Source: Sesamum alatum
Lineage: Eukaryota > Streptophyta > Magnoliopsida > Lamiales > Pedaliaceae
Reading direction: 5' to 3'
NCBI GenBank assembly: GCA_034509735.1
Contig: JACGWO010000005.1
Coordinates: 22,252,383 to 22,316,382 of the forward strand
DNA length: 64,000 bases
The position numbers were made by a program, and so were the translations under genes. Shown one piece after another: positions 1 through 11,022 of this stretch. Each line of letters opens with the position of its first letter. Within the stretch, counting starts at the first letter, position 1. The notes below the pieces were generated by a model. The model had not been told where the DNA came from and did no database searches. It worked only from the letters and a program-made list of their open reading frames with translations.

Positions 1-731
1 AGGCATAGGCAATACCACTCGGGCGGAATGAGCGATCGAGGCGAAGCATTGGAAGACCTCGTGAGCTACTCGTGTCATGAGCTATTGGGTTCTAGCCATG
101 CACGACGATCCGTTGGCCAAGATACGCAGTCGTGGGGCGACGCCGCGCTGTGGGCAAATTATGAGGCCACGCCGAAAGGCAAGGAGGCATGTTGGGCAAG
201 CCGTGCGAGACTGATGCGAAATGTTGGCACAAGAGTTGGGCCAAGGACGGATGATGCTGCCCTACTCGGGCGAGGCATGCGAGACGGGCATGGCGAAGGC
301 ATGCGCCGGTAATGCACCAAGTGAATGTTGTGCGTGCGAGGGGCGTTGTGGGCATAAGTTGGCCCATAGTACCGAGACGGGGCGAAGATGCTCCGAGCCA
401 TTGCAAGAACTATCGGCAGGGCCCGAGATTGTGGGCGAGATACATGATGGTAAGCTAGCTAGTTGGGGCCGGACATGAAGGCGCGCAAGGCGCGAGAGCC
501 GCGACCCTCTGCGAACATGGGCATTCCGGATAGGCGAGTGCTTGGGCGCAAGGCGCCGCACAGGCAGGCGTTCGGATGTCGCGCTAGTAAGCTACGAGTG
601 TCGAAGACACATGGTCGGGAGACCGAGAGGACTCGAATGGAGGAAGGCCGGTCAAAGGTTGTGAGCAACCTGAGAGGCATCACGGGCAAAAATGAGATAT
701 TCCGCTGCGACAAAAGAGTCTGCCCGTGACA
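1..731 (+). repeat. 5' LTR, 3' portion, of the non-autonomous element
   Basis: Matches 3673-4403 base for base in length. It ends in GTGACA immediately before the primer binding site. Most differences from the right LTR are G/A or C/T transitions, as expected from decay of methylated cytosines. Open frames in this GC-rich segment exist in several frames at once and are not treated as genes. Confidence 0.85.
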
Positions 732-733
732 CT

Positions 734-749
734 TGGTATCAGAGCCCGG
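734..749 (+). promoter_or_regulatory. Primer binding site, initiator Met-tRNA type
   Basis: TGGTATCAGAGCCCGG begins two bases after the left LTR. TGGTATCAGAGC is the usual plant complement of the initiator methionine tRNA 3' end, used to prime minus-strand DNA synthesis. The same site occurs in the copia elements at 12322, 35365 and 54586. Confidence 0.9.
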
Positions 750-1633
750 ACAATCCCGGGCTCCCAAAGGATGAAGTGCGCACTTGAAGGAGAATTGTGG
801 CACCTGAGCTCTACAGCAGGTAGAGGCGAGTTGTGATCGTTTGAGACAGAATCAGACCGGATTATGGCACAGTGGTGTTGGTTTGCTGCGTGTGGCTTTG
901 AAATGCTTCTGTGAGCCGATTGTAAGACGGAATGGTTTTGGGGGATGTTCGCCACAGAATGAGAAGTGGGTGGCATCCTTTTGTGCGCGTTGGAGCTGGT
1001 TGTGAGTGAGTAGCGACGGTCCAACCTTGTGATGTATTGTGTGGGTTGGCAGTGTTGTCTGCATGATATGTGTTTGAGCAAGCTGTCAGCCGTTCTCGAA
1101 ATTTTTGTTTTGGGAGTAGCGATGTGGGAATCAGATTCCAGAATTCATCTTGGCTTCCCTATGAGGGAGGGAGACATGCCGATGCGTCGAGTGGACTGCA
1201 AGAGCTACGTTTGCGCGATTTAGCAACCATGTGTGCAGGAATGCTGCAAGTCAAGAGACGATTAAGGCGTTAAGGCCGTTCGGTGGGTGAAGTACCACCT
1301 TGTTGAGAAAACCTTCCAGCAGGGAAGGACGAGCAGATGTTGAGGTGCTGAGGCACAGTTGCACATCAGGGGCATGCAGAGCAAGCCACCCTTGGGGTTG
1401 CAAGGAGTGGACGCCTAGACCCCTTTTACGTGGACAGTGTTGCGTGTGGAAAGTGTTCCGAACAGTATGTTTGGACAGAGCTGAGAATGTTGGGATGAAG
1501 TTCTCGTGGAAGAGATGGGGGTGCATCGAGCGAAAGATGACACGCTCCAAGAACCAGAGGGCAGAGATCCGTATGTGCGATTTGAGGCAACTTGTCCGGA
1601 GCTTGTGTGGAAGAAGGCCACTAAGCCATATTG

Positions 1634-1681
1634 TGTGTTCATCAGGAGCACAAGTTGTGTGCTCATCAGGAGTACAAGTTG
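1634..1681 (+). repeat. Two-copy 24-bp tandem repeat
   Basis: Two adjacent units share the core CATCAGGAG at 1640 and 1664, giving a period of 24 bases. The units differ at a few positions. Confidence 0.75.
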
Positions 1682-2299
1682 AGCTGAGTTGTGAACGTTC
1701 CTTGAAGAAGTTCTGACACCATACATGGGCTCTTTGGTCTAAGGATTTCCGAGAGGGACAACCGAGTTGAGATAGTGAAGGAGCATCAGGCTCCAGTGAC
1801 ACCATGTGCGGTATGGTGCTGTCGAGTGGGAATTGAAATTCATTCACTCCTGTGTGTGTGTGGGTGTGGACTTAAACGTCTTCATCGTGCTGTTGGCTGG
1901 AAAGGGACTTAAAAGTTTCATCTTGCAGTCGTGTTGGGTTGGGACTAAGATCTCAATTCCTGTTTGTTGGGTCAGGACTACAATCTTGATCTTGTTTGTC
2001 GGATGGGAGAGCAGAAGAATCCTCATCCTACCGTCGGATTGGGGGAGGGGGGGTAATCCCAATCTTGCGGTCAGTTGGGGGTGAAGACCTCAACAGTTGT
2101 GCAGAGTCAAGTGGACTCATTGAGGAGAGAATGGGACCAGCATGCGGTGGGGTTCCGATGTTTTGGGGCGAGGCCCAAAGTGCTTTACAGTTGGGTTTAA
2201 GTGTGGCCACTGCAGAGGCGGATTGCGTGCTTGCCGAGGACGGCAACACATCGAGTGGGGGAGAGAGTGCGTCCAGCACGCACAGACTTCAAGCTCAAA

Positions 2300-2960
2300 A
2301 CCTGTTCCAGATCAATTCGGGTGTATATGAGGCACTGTTTTGAGGGACATGACTCGTTGTAGCTCAATTCCGGGTGTATATGAAGCACTGTTTTGAGGGA
2401 CGACACAGTATGACGGCACACTTGACGAAACTTGCGGCACAATTTGTTACCCACCAGTCACAGAAAGAGAGTGCAGAATGTCGGCACAAACTTCGGACTT
2501 GGGAATTTGAGTGTATTGAGACACTATCCATAAGGGCAAACTATTAGTTGAAGCAACAAATGAGGGAGAGAGTGTAGCGTGACGGCACAGACTTCAGGCC
2601 TGAGGGATTGAGTGTATAGAGACACTATCCGTGGGGGCAACCATCAGTTGTGGCAACAGTTTTCGGAAGAGAGTGTAGAGATGTACACAGACTTCCAGCT
2701 TGCGTTCAGTTTGGGAAGAGAGTGTAGAGATGTACACAGACTTCCAGCTTGTGTTCAGTTTAGGAAGAGAGTGTAGAAGCGTACACAGACTTCCAACTTG
2801 ACTTTTCAGTGAGAATGGAGTGCATTGAGGCACTGTATTTGTGGAGGCAACCCAGCTACTGAGGAAGTGAGTGCAGAATGAGGGTACAGACTTTCAGCTT
2901 ACACTTTTGTGTCGAATTGGGTGCACTTCGGCACTATTCGGGGAGCCAACCACCAATTGA
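2300..2960 (+). repeat. Degenerate tandem repeat block with a 49-bp triplet
   Basis: The clearest array is three 49-bp units starting at 2665, 2714 and 2763, each with GTGTAGA then GTACACAGACTTCCA. Around it are looser repeats: a pair about 53 bp apart near 2320-2400 sharing GTGTATATGARGCACTG, and a pair about 101 bp apart near 2509-2630 sharing GAGACACTATCC. The block occupies most of the 3' half of the non-coding internal domain. Confidence 0.8.
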
Positions 2961-3195
2961 GGGAGAGGGTGTAAGATGAAGTACACGGACTTCCATTTAT
3001 GTTGAGCAGGCCACTATAGGGTGCAGATAAGGCGCCATCGGGGTGGAGACAATGTGTTGTGCTGAAGAGGCACTCACGCAGATGGGCTTGAAAGAGCCAG
3101 AAGTCGGTCTGGTGCCGCGTGATACTGGGAGGAGTATCAGGCACTACATACACTTCAATTCTTTGTGTATGTGTTGGCGAGGACGTCAATAGATC

Positions 3196-3208
3196 GAGTG
3201 GGGGAGGA
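3196..3208 (+). promoter_or_regulatory. Polypurine tract of the non-autonomous element
   Basis: GAGTGGGGGAGGA directly abuts the TGTCAC start of the right LTR, the normal position for the plus-strand primer. Confidence 0.85.
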
Positions 3209-4403
3209 TGTCACAGGCCGTCCTTTAACTAGGAGTGCCGGCTATGACTTGCGGAGGACGTGCGGGCGATAAGGGGATGTCGGCCCGGCACGTGGGAGCG
3301 CAATGGTTCAAGCGGTACGCAATTCGGACGTCGGACGAGGGAGTTTTGAAAAAGGTGCGCTCCTCGGCCATTTCAGAGACTTTGAATATCTACTGCTAGA
3401 ACAAGGAAAATTATTTTTAAGACTATTATAAGGGGGATAGCAGTGGTGAGCTCCAGCCAGTCCCCCTCGTGTAGTGAGGCACTAAATGGGCGATTCCCTT
3501 AGGGCATGATGGGGGCCTCAAGGGCCGGCTTTAGGCACCGCAAAGGGAGGGCTAAAGTCCCCGGTCAGTATGGGAACCGAACGGGCGGCGTGGGGCCAAG
3601 ATGGCACACGTTGGGCAAGCAACGCGCCGAGAGGCTCCGTGTGATTGCGAGGATGCCCCGCGGGCTGCGGGAAGGCATAGGCAATACCTCTCGGGCGGAA
3701 TGAGCGATCGAGGCGAAGCATTGGAAGACCTCATGAGCTACTCGTGTCATGAGCTATTGGGTTCTAGCCATGCACGACGATCCGTTGGCCAAGATACGCG
3801 GTCGTGGGGCGACGTCGCGCTGTGGGCAAATTCTGAGGCCACGCTGAAAGGCAAGGAGGCATGTTGGGTATGCCGTGCGAGACTGATGCGAGATGTTGGC
3901 ACAAGAGTTGGGCCAAGGACGGATGATGCTACCCTACTCGGGCGAGGCATGCGAGACGGGCATGGCGAAGACATGTGCCGGTAATGCACCGAGTGATTGT
4001 TGTGCGTGCGAGGGGCGTTGTGGGCATAAGTTGGCCCATAGTGCCGAGAGAGGGCGAAGATGCTCCGAGCCATTGCGAAAAGTATCGGCAAGGCCCGAGA
4101 TTGTGGGCGAGATACATGATGGCAAGCTAGCTAGTTAGGGCCGGACATGAAGGCGCGCAAGGCGCGAGAGCCGCGACCCTTTGCGAACATGGGCATTCCG
4201 AATAGGCGAGTGCTTGGGCGCAAGGCGCCGCACAGGGAGGCGTTCGGATGTCGCGCTAGTAAGCTACGAGTGTCAAAGACACATGGTCGGGAGACCGAGA
4301 GGACTCGAATGGAGGAAGGCCGGTCGAAGGTTGTGAGCAACCTGAGAGGCATCACGGACAAAAATGAGATATTCCGCTGCGACAAAAGAGTCTGCCCGTG
4401 ACA
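3209..4403 (+). repeat. 3' LTR of the non-autonomous element (1195 bp)
   Basis: Complete LTR with terminal TGTCAC...GTGACA inverted repeat. It is clearly more GC-rich than the copia LTRs elsewhere in the window. The putative U3 runs from 3209 to just past a TATA-like motif near 3424. The bases following 4403 start CGCTG, which would be the right copy of a TSD if one survives. Confidence 0.9.
3424..3432 (+). promoter_or_regulatory. Candidate LTR TATA box
   Basis: TATTATAAG lies about 215 bp into the right LTR in a short AT-rich island (about 3390-3430) of an otherwise GC-rich LTR. Position and context suit a U3 promoter; start site not determined. Confidence 0.5.
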
Positions 4404-4641
4404 CGCTGCCTGGTGCGCGCGGCCACCCTGGCCGCGCGATCAGGCGCGCAGACTCCCGGCACGCTGGCCTGACGTGCGCGCGCGAGCTCCCCTGCCCGTT
4501 TGCACGCGCGTCCGGCCAGCGCCCTTGTCTGAGCCCCCGGCCGCGCGCCCTGCCTGGATGGCAGCGCGCGGCCTCGCGCATCTGGCCGGGCGACCGCGCG
4601 CAGGCTTCCCTTGCCTGTGCGCGCTGCCCTGCCTGCTGTGG
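4404..4641. other. Orphan GC-rich tract
   Basis: About 240 bp dominated by GCGCGC, GGCCG and CCTGCC words, between the end of the non-autonomous element and a truncated type-B LTR. Similar tracts sit in the 5' leaders of the copia elements in this window (12581-12653, 33268-33340 with 35042-35117, 54186-54340). I infer that this is a detached leader tract from another copy. The 93-codon open frame through it is attributed to composition. Confidence 0.5.
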
Positions 4642-6227
4642 ATGAATTAACGGTATTGATTCATCAATGTTCTAATGTTCCAAGAACAAGAGAAGAAGAA
4701 AAGAGTTTCTTGGAGAGTAGAAGAGAGAGAGGCGGACGAGAGAGGGGAGAGTGAGGGCGGAAAATAGTGTGTGTGTTGTGTGTGTGTTGGAATTTCATCA
4801 ATCCCTCAAATAGTGCAAGGCTAGTGGTTTATATAGAGGAGTAGTTTAATCCTCTTTAAAATCCACTTTAGAAGCTCACTTTGACTAGGATTTTGACCTA
4901 GTCAAAGTCCTAGTCAAAGTAGAATTTGACCTTGTCAAATTCAATCCTAACTTTTCATCTCTCCCATTAAATCTTTACCATTAATTTAATTTAATAGAAT
5001 ATTTAAATCCTATTAAATGTTCCAAAAGGCCAAATAAATATAATAAATAAATATTAATATTTATTCTAGGCCCATTAAATTAATTCCCTTAATAAATTCA
5101 ATTTATTAATTTAATTCCTTTTGTCAAATAGAAGGAATTAATTCTCCAAGAAAATATAGGACCCGATTAAATCCAATTTAATCATTCCTTTACTCCAATA
5201 TTTACTTCCAAATTAAATACGGTGTGGATAGTGTGCGACTCTTTAGGTTCACCTTTCAACTAGACTTGGTCGGATTCCTAGAATCCGTCCGTTACCATGG
5301 GTGGCCATCTAGCAACGGTCCATGGCACTAGAGACTAGGTGAAATATTCGGGGATGAACATTTAGGCTCTAACAGTACACTTGTCCTTCTGTCTTCGGTC
5401 TCATCACTGTCTAGGGCACGGAAAATGCAGGTACCTATTTTGGACCTAAGTGTCGGTCTGTCCTTACTAAACGCCGCAGGGGAAACCTTCCCTTCTGTTC
5501 AGTTACTGTGGCCACAGATTTTTGGGACAAGACACAGAGCATATATGAGACTCAACTGTCAATGCCTTTTGACAGGAGACAGATCCTTTCTTGGAAACTA
5601 CTGTCACTCTGTACACCAGAGCTGCACTAGACATGGCTTATGACTACTCAAGAGTATTTTGGCAATCTCTCACCATATCTAAGATACAGACCTGATGTAC
5701 AGGTAAACTCAGCAGTTCCTCAAGTTAAAGGACTTGACCTGTACCATTGGAACCGGGAATACACGTCATACCTTGCTGACCATACTCAAGGTCCTCCGTA
5801 CGACAGTTCCCGCAAGTCACGTCAGTCAGCTGCTTCCTAGCATGCTAACCCACTAACACTGCTTAGACGACTTTCGTCACCCGTCGATGAAATACGACAG
5901 CAGATGCTTAGCGCAAGTCTCAAGGGGAATCTCGGTACCCATTTTCGAGATTCCTTAACTTGGAGATTTCCGGACTGATTCGGTAAGACTGATTTCATGG
6001 ACCTACCTCCAAGCGTAGTCCCAGTCCCCGAAATCGATTCTCAGTCTGTGGGCTTTGTTTGCGTAGTGAACAGATATGTAATAGCAGATATAAGTGAACG
6101 TAAACAAAGTGTTGCCATATGAATTTCACTTCTTTATTCATAAATGTTTTATCAAACACCTGAAATTATCTAGACATAGGTTACATATTCCTGCCAAAAT
6201 TGGCTTACGTGGTCACCTGTTCTAACA
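4642..6227 (-). repeat. Truncated type-B 3' LTR of element H
   Basis: Begins (minus strand) TGTTAGAACAGGTGACC right after the polypurine tract and aligns with the solo type-B LTRs at 8212-10190 and 24140-26144. About 400 bp of the distal LTR are missing; homology stops near ATGAATTAACGG at 4642 and GC-rich sequence follows. Confidence 0.85.
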
Positions 6228-6242
6228 ATCTCCCACTTGACC
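6228..6242 (-). promoter_or_regulatory. Polypurine tract, element H
   Basis: Minus strand GGTCAAGTGGGAGAT-type tract (plus strand ATCTCCCACTTGACC) abutting the LTR. The same tract precedes the 3' LTRs at 17625, 23858, 45479 and 48831, and in mutated form at 41153. Confidence 0.85.
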
Positions 6243-6243
6243 T

Positions 6244-8106
6244 TTAAAGCCAATCGCCCATATGTCTAATCCCCATCTTCTCAAGATGTTGCGTATGAGC
6301 GCACTGCGACATAGGCTTTGTCAACGGATCTACTGTGTTGTCTGCTGAGTTGACTCGGTCCATCCGAACGTCACCTCTTCCTACCATTTCTCTAAGAAGA
6401 TGGTAGCGTCTAAGAATGTGTTTGGAACGGTGATGAGATCTCGGTTCCTTTGCTTGCGCTATTGCACCGTTGTTATCACAGAAGATGACAACAGGCTCGG
6501 CGATGCTAGGCACCACACCCAACTCTTGGATGTAGTTTCTCATCCAAACCGCTTCCTTAGCAGCTTCTGAAGCTGCTGTGTATTCAGCCTCTGTAGTGGA
6601 GTCAGCAGTGGTTGCTTGCTTGGAACTTTTCCAAGCCACTACTCCTCCATTGAGCTTGAATACGTAACCCGATTGAGACTTGGCATCATCGTCATCAGAC
6701 TGGAACCTAGCATAGCTAAAGCCTTCCAGGATCAGCTCTCCATTGCCATAGACTAAGAACATTTCCTTAGTCCTCCTTAGGTACTTAAGGATGCCCTTAA
6801 CAGCATTCCAATGTGCCTCTCCTGCACAGGACTGATATCTGCTTGTCACGCTCAAAGCGTACGCAATGTCAGGCCTCGTGCAGTGGACCGCATATTGGAT
6901 GCTACCTACGGCAGAAGCATAGGGGATGAATTTCATCCTTTCAAGTTCCTCATCAGTCTGCGGGGACTCGTTCTTGGACAACTTGATCCCATGCGTCATG
7001 GGAAGGAATCCTCGTTTGGAGTTGTCCATTCGAGATCTCTTTAGGACTTTCTCCATATACGAGTTTTGGGTGAGCCCTAACATCCTTTTAGATCTGTCCC
7101 TGACAATCTGGATGCCTAGGATGTAGGAGGCTTCACCCAAGTCCTTCATGGAAAACTGGGTTGACAACCATGCTTTTGTGTCTCCTAACATTCTAACGTC
7201 ATTACCAATAAGTAGAATGTCATCCACATAAAGCACTAAGAACACTATTGAGCTCCCACTGACCTTCTTGTATACACAAGGGGCGGATTCGTTCTTGATG
7301 AAGTCATAACCCCGTATTACTTCATCAAATCGAATGTTCCAACTTCGGATGCTTGTTTGAGGCCATAGATGAACTTCTGGAGACGACCGACTTTCTGTTC
7401 TTCTCCAGTGACCGTGAAACCCTCCAGCTGATCCATATAGATCTCTTCTTCAACGAAACCGTTGAGGAAGGCCGTTCTCACGTCCATCTGCCATATTTCA
7501 TAGTCATACCATGCTGCTATGGCGAGCAGGATCCGAATGGACTTAGCCATGGCTACTGGCGAGTAGGTATCCTCAAAATCGACCCTGGGTCGTTGAGTGT
7601 ATTCCTTAGCTACAAGCCTAGCCTTAAAGGTTGTGACTTCTCCATCAACGCCAAGTTTGGGCTTGTAGACCCACTTACAGCCCATTGGCTTAACACCTTT
7701 CGGTGGATCTACAAGTCTCCCGACTTGGTTCTCGTTCATGGAGTCCATTTCGGTTTTCATGGCCTCAAGCCATTTCCCGAAGTCGATGTCAGACATCGCT
7801 TCTCCATATGTCTTACGATCGTTATCCAAAAGATCGGTCGCTCCTAGAAAGCCATATCTCACTGGAGGTCTGGACTCTCTAGTGGACCTACGGAGAACGG
7901 GAATGTCAATCGTGACTGTGGGCGCTGACTGTATCGGAGCCGACGGTTCAGGGACCAGGGCTGGCCATTCCTGAGGTTGTCTTTCATGCCTAGCATGTTG
8001 GACTTCTCGAGGTTGGTCAGCCCTGCGTGTGTCTATCCTGAATCCTCTAAGTGAGGATTCTGCGGATATATCTGATGGTTAGATTCCATCACTTGATTCC
8101 TCAAGG
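6244..8106 (-). pseudogene. Copia pol remnant: reverse transcriptase and RNase H
   Basis: Two open segments carry the C-terminal half of a copia polyprotein. 7862-7317 encodes the linker and the first half of reverse transcriptase, including MGCKWVYK and WQMDVRTAFLNG. 7245-6244 encodes the second half with the catalytic YVDD block in FLVLYVDDILLIGND, then RNase H with TEAEYTAASEAAKE and CDNNGAIAQAKEPRSHHRSKHI, ending GDWL at the polypurine tract. A one-base deletion near 7346 (a run of C shortened relative to 49954) separates the frames. The segment from 7863 to 8106 is the linker downstream of integrase. Apart from the frameshift the enzyme region looks well preserved, so this copy is fairly young. 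Confidence 0.85.
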
Positions 8107-9100
8107 TGTTAAAATAGGTGACCAGAAAGCCAATAGGTTTGGCAATTTGTAACGTATTCGACAACTTGATTTAAATGTAATATTATTATGTGATGAATAA
8201 GATGAGTGTTCTGTTTGAATAGGTGACCATGTAAGCCAATTTTGGCAGGAATATGTAACCTATGTCTAGACAATTTTGGGTGTTTGATAAAACATATATG
8301 AATAAAGAAGTGAAAAGTTCATATGGCAATACTTTGTTTACGTTCACTCATATCTGCTTTTACATATCTGTTCACTACGCAAACAAAGCCCACGGACTGA
8401 GAATCGATTTCGGGGATTGGGACTACGCTTGGAGGTAGGTCCATGAAATCAGTCTTACCGAATCAGTCCGGAAATCTCCAAGTCAAGGAATCCCGAAAAT
8501 GGGTACCGGGATTCCCTTTGAGACTTGCACTAAGCATCTACTGTCGTATTTCATCGACGGGTGACGAAGGTCGTCTAAGCAGTGTTAGTGGGTCAGCATG
8601 CTAGGAAGCAGATGACTGAGGTGACTCGCGGGAACCGTCTTACGGAGGACCTTGAGTATGGTCTACAAGGTATGACGTATTCCCGGTTCAAACGGTACAG
8701 GTCAAGTCCTTTGACTTGAGGAACTACTGAGTTTACCTGTGCATCAAGTCTGTATCTTAGATATGATGAGAGATTGCCAAAATACTCTTGAGTAGTCATA
8801 AGCCATGTCTAGTGCAGCTCGGGTGTACAGAGTGACAGTAGTTTCCAAGAAAGGATCTGTCTCCTGTCAAAAGGTATTGACAGTTGAGTCTCATGTATGC
8901 TCTGTGTCTTGTCCCTGAAATCTGTGGCCACAGTAACTGAACAGAAGGGAAGGTTTCCCTTGCGGCGTTTAGTAAGGACAGACCGACACTTAGGTCCAAA
9001 ATGGGTACCTGCATTTTTCCATGCCCTAAACTCTAAGTGATGAGACCGAAGACAGAAGGAAAAATGTACTGTTAGAGCCTAAATGTTTATCCCCGATTAT

Positions 9101-9209
9101 TTCACCTAGTCTCTAGTGCCATGGACCGTTGCTAGATGGCCACCCATGGTAACGGGCGGATTCTAGGAATCCGACCAAGTCTAGCTGAAAGGTGAACCTA
9201 AAGAGTCAC
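9101..9209 (+). other. Conserved LTR core with 7-bp hairpin (type B)
   Basis: Runs from TTCACCTAGTCTCTAG to GGTGAACCTAAAGAGTCAC. It contains CCATGG, CCGTT, CCATGG, AACGG in that order, and then a hairpin at 9157-9173 with arms CGGATTC and GAATCCG around TAG. The outer TTCACC and GGTGAA can also pair. The flanking parts of this core occur in nearly every LTR in the window, whatever the type. Confidence 0.7.
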
Positions 9210-9613
9210 ACACTATCCACACACACTTAAGTATTTAATTTGGAATTAAATATTGGAGTAAAGGAATGATTAAATTAGATTTAATCGGGTCCTATATTTT
9301 CTTGGAGAAATTAATTCCTTCTATTTGATAAAGGGAATTAAATTAATAAATTGGATTTATTAAGGGAATTGATTTAATGGACCTAGAATAAATATTAATA
9401 TTTATTATATTTATTTGGCCTTTTGGAATATTTAATGGAATTTAAATATTCCATTAAATTAAAATCAACGGTTGAGATGGAAAGGGGAGATGGAAGGCTA
9501 GCACTGGTTTGACTAGGTCAAACACTAGTTTGACTAGGACTTTGACTAGGTCAAAATCCTAGTCAAATTAGAGATCTTAGAGTTGGAGTTTAAAGAGGAT
9601 TAAACTCCTCCTC

Positions 9614-9621
9614 TATATAAA
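9614..9621 (+). promoter_or_regulatory. TATA box of a type-B LTR
   Basis: TATATAAA about 1.4 kb into the LTR, followed by a pyrimidine-rich and CA-repeat stretch. Other type-B LTRs keep it (minus strand near 24720 and 43405 plus strand). It marks the likely U3/R boundary near 9645. Confidence 0.65.
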
Positions 9622-11022
9622 CCTCTAGCTTCCAACAATTGTAGGGTGATGAAATTCCAACACACACACAACACACACTCGACTCTCTCCCCTTGCCTCT
9701 CGTCCGCCCTCTCTCTCTCTACAAGAAATATACTTTCTTGTTCTTTTGTTCTTGGAACACTAGAACATTGATGAATCAATACCGTTAATTGATAACGTGT
9801 TGTTGATATATCCACTCCAAAATATACACTTGTTCGTTGCTAGCACGGCGTACAGGATACGTGGGTGGATCGTGTGTCATGATTTGGAGGGTCTCAAGAA
9901 CGAGATCTTGGTGCAAAACGGGGAACAACGCGAGTAGCCGTTGAAGACGAAAACGACAACGGGTAGGTCTGGGTTTACGTTTTCGCCTCCTTTTATTTTT
10001 CAACCCTATGGCCTCCATGATTGCTTACGTGCTATTTATTCATGAGATACACCGAACACCCGGGAAATCTCAAGGGCACACCCTTGAGCGTGTTCTTTAA
10101 TTCATTAAAGCATGCTTTATTTTTGTACTTTATTTTATATCGTGCTTCCGCATTCGCGCAATTTCCCGGGACGATCCACAATTTCTTTCATGTTCGTCAC
10201 CAATGGTACCTTCTTTGTTGCGCTCATCTTACATTTGTTGAAACTGTGTTTAACTTATATCGCAACAAAGCCCACAGACCATAGATAACAACTCGTGCAG
10301 TTGGGCCACGCATTGGATGGTGGTCAAGAAACCAACTGATTGAGAGTTGGGTCTGAAACGTTCCAAGTCGAGGACCTCGAGACAGGGCATCGAGAGTCCT
10401 ATTGAGACTTGCGTCAAGAGTCGTGTTCATTAGATGAGGGTCGTGTTTCATCGGCGATAGGTGTGGGACACCTACACGATCTTGATGGGTTGGTCGACTG
10501 GGGTTGAGCCGACTGGACTGACTCGCGGGGATCATCATATGGAAGCCTTAGAGGCTTGGTCGGTATGATTGGTTTTTCCCGGTTCCGATAGTACGGGAGT
10601 AATCCTCAGACTTGAGGAATCATGACAGTCGTGTGCACAGGACGGCTGTATCTTGGATCTGGCGAGAGGTAATCATTCTGTAAGATGATTATCATAAGCC
10701 TTGTTCAGTGCAGTGGGAATGTGTAGCGAGGACGGTGGATTCCAAGAAGAGGATCCGTCCCCTGTCAGTATGTGACATAGGTATCTCCTATGCACTCGGA
10801 GACACGTTCATGTTGTTTAAAGCTGTGGCCACAGTGGTTGGTCGAACAGGGAATGGTTTCCTGTGTCGACGCAATGAAGCATACGTGGTCTCGAGTATTA
10901 AGCATAGATGCCTAGTCAAGGATGGGAACCGACGCCCAATTCCATACCCTAAACTAAGGCCGAGAGACGGTAGACGGAAGGATCGTACCCGTACGGAATC
11001 GGCGCCTAAATGTTCACGCCAA

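Larger units (their letters stand above)
732..3208 (+). other. Internal domain without coding capacity
   Basis: Lies between primer binding site and polypurine tract where gag-pol would normally be. No open frame is longer than about 200 codons, and none shows a CCHC knuckle, DTG protease, DDE integrase or YVDD reverse transcriptase motif. The plus strand is visibly rich in G and T. The distal part is made of degenerate tandem repeats, listed separately. It may carry RNA packaging or dimerisation signals, but nothing in the sequence proves this. Confidence 0.7.
1..4403 (+). mobile_element. Non-autonomous LTR retrotransposon (LARD-like), left end outside window
   Basis: The first 731 bases repeat at 3673-4403 with no length change and about 29 differences (about 4 percent, counted by eye), so they are the ends of two LTRs. 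A primer binding site follows the left LTR and a purine-rich tract precedes the right LTR. The complete right LTR begins TGTCAC and ends GTGACA. The 2477-bp internal region has no gag, protease, reverse transcriptase or integrase that I can recognise. The element therefore looks like a LARD-type derivative that depends on proteins supplied by another element. Its superfamily cannot be assigned without coding sequence, and its TSD cannot be tested because the left end is missing. Confidence 0.85.
4642..8106 (-). mobile_element. Copia element H: 3' half, minus strand
   Basis: Reading the minus strand, it contains the integrase-reverse transcriptase linker, reverse transcriptase, RNase H, polypurine tract and a 3' LTR of type B truncated at its distal end. 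It is cut at 8106 by the 5' LTR of element A. It matters as the only coding region here joined to a type-B LTR, so it indicates which polymerase lineage produced the many solo type-B LTRs. Gag, protease and the integrase core are missing. Confidence 0.85.
8212..10190 (+). repeat. Solo type-B LTR (1979 bp) inside the LTR of element A
   Basis: Begins TGTTTGAATAGGTGACC and ends CCACAATTTCTTTCA. It is flanked by TGTTC at 8207-8211 and 10191-10195. Uninterrupted type-A LTRs (for example minus strand near 56540) read GATGAGTGTTCGTCACC across this point with a single TGTTC, which proves insertion with a 5-bp TSD. No internal domain remains, so it is a solo LTR left by LTR-LTR recombination. Confidence 0.95.

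Noticed and set aside
734..749. tRNA gene suggested by the Met-tRNA-like sequence at the primer sites
   Set aside because: Only the 3'-end complement is present, with no cloverleaf or internal promoter boxes; it is a primer binding site.
2186..2280. Cysteine/histidine-rich frame resembling a zinc knuckle in the non-autonomous element
   Set aside because: The spacing does not fit C-x2-C-x4-H-x4-C and no gag surrounds it.
2665..2811. CRISPR-like direct repeats
   Set aside because: The 49-bp units are contiguous with no unique spacers, and the genome is a plant's.
3601..3984. 127-codon frame in the LTR of the non-autonomous element
   Set aside because: Several overlapping frames on both strands are open because of GC-rich composition, and the copy in the left LTR differs without sign of coding constraint.
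4364..4645. 93-codon frame through the GC-rich tract
   Set aside because: Low-complexity composition and frames open on both strands; it crosses an element boundary.
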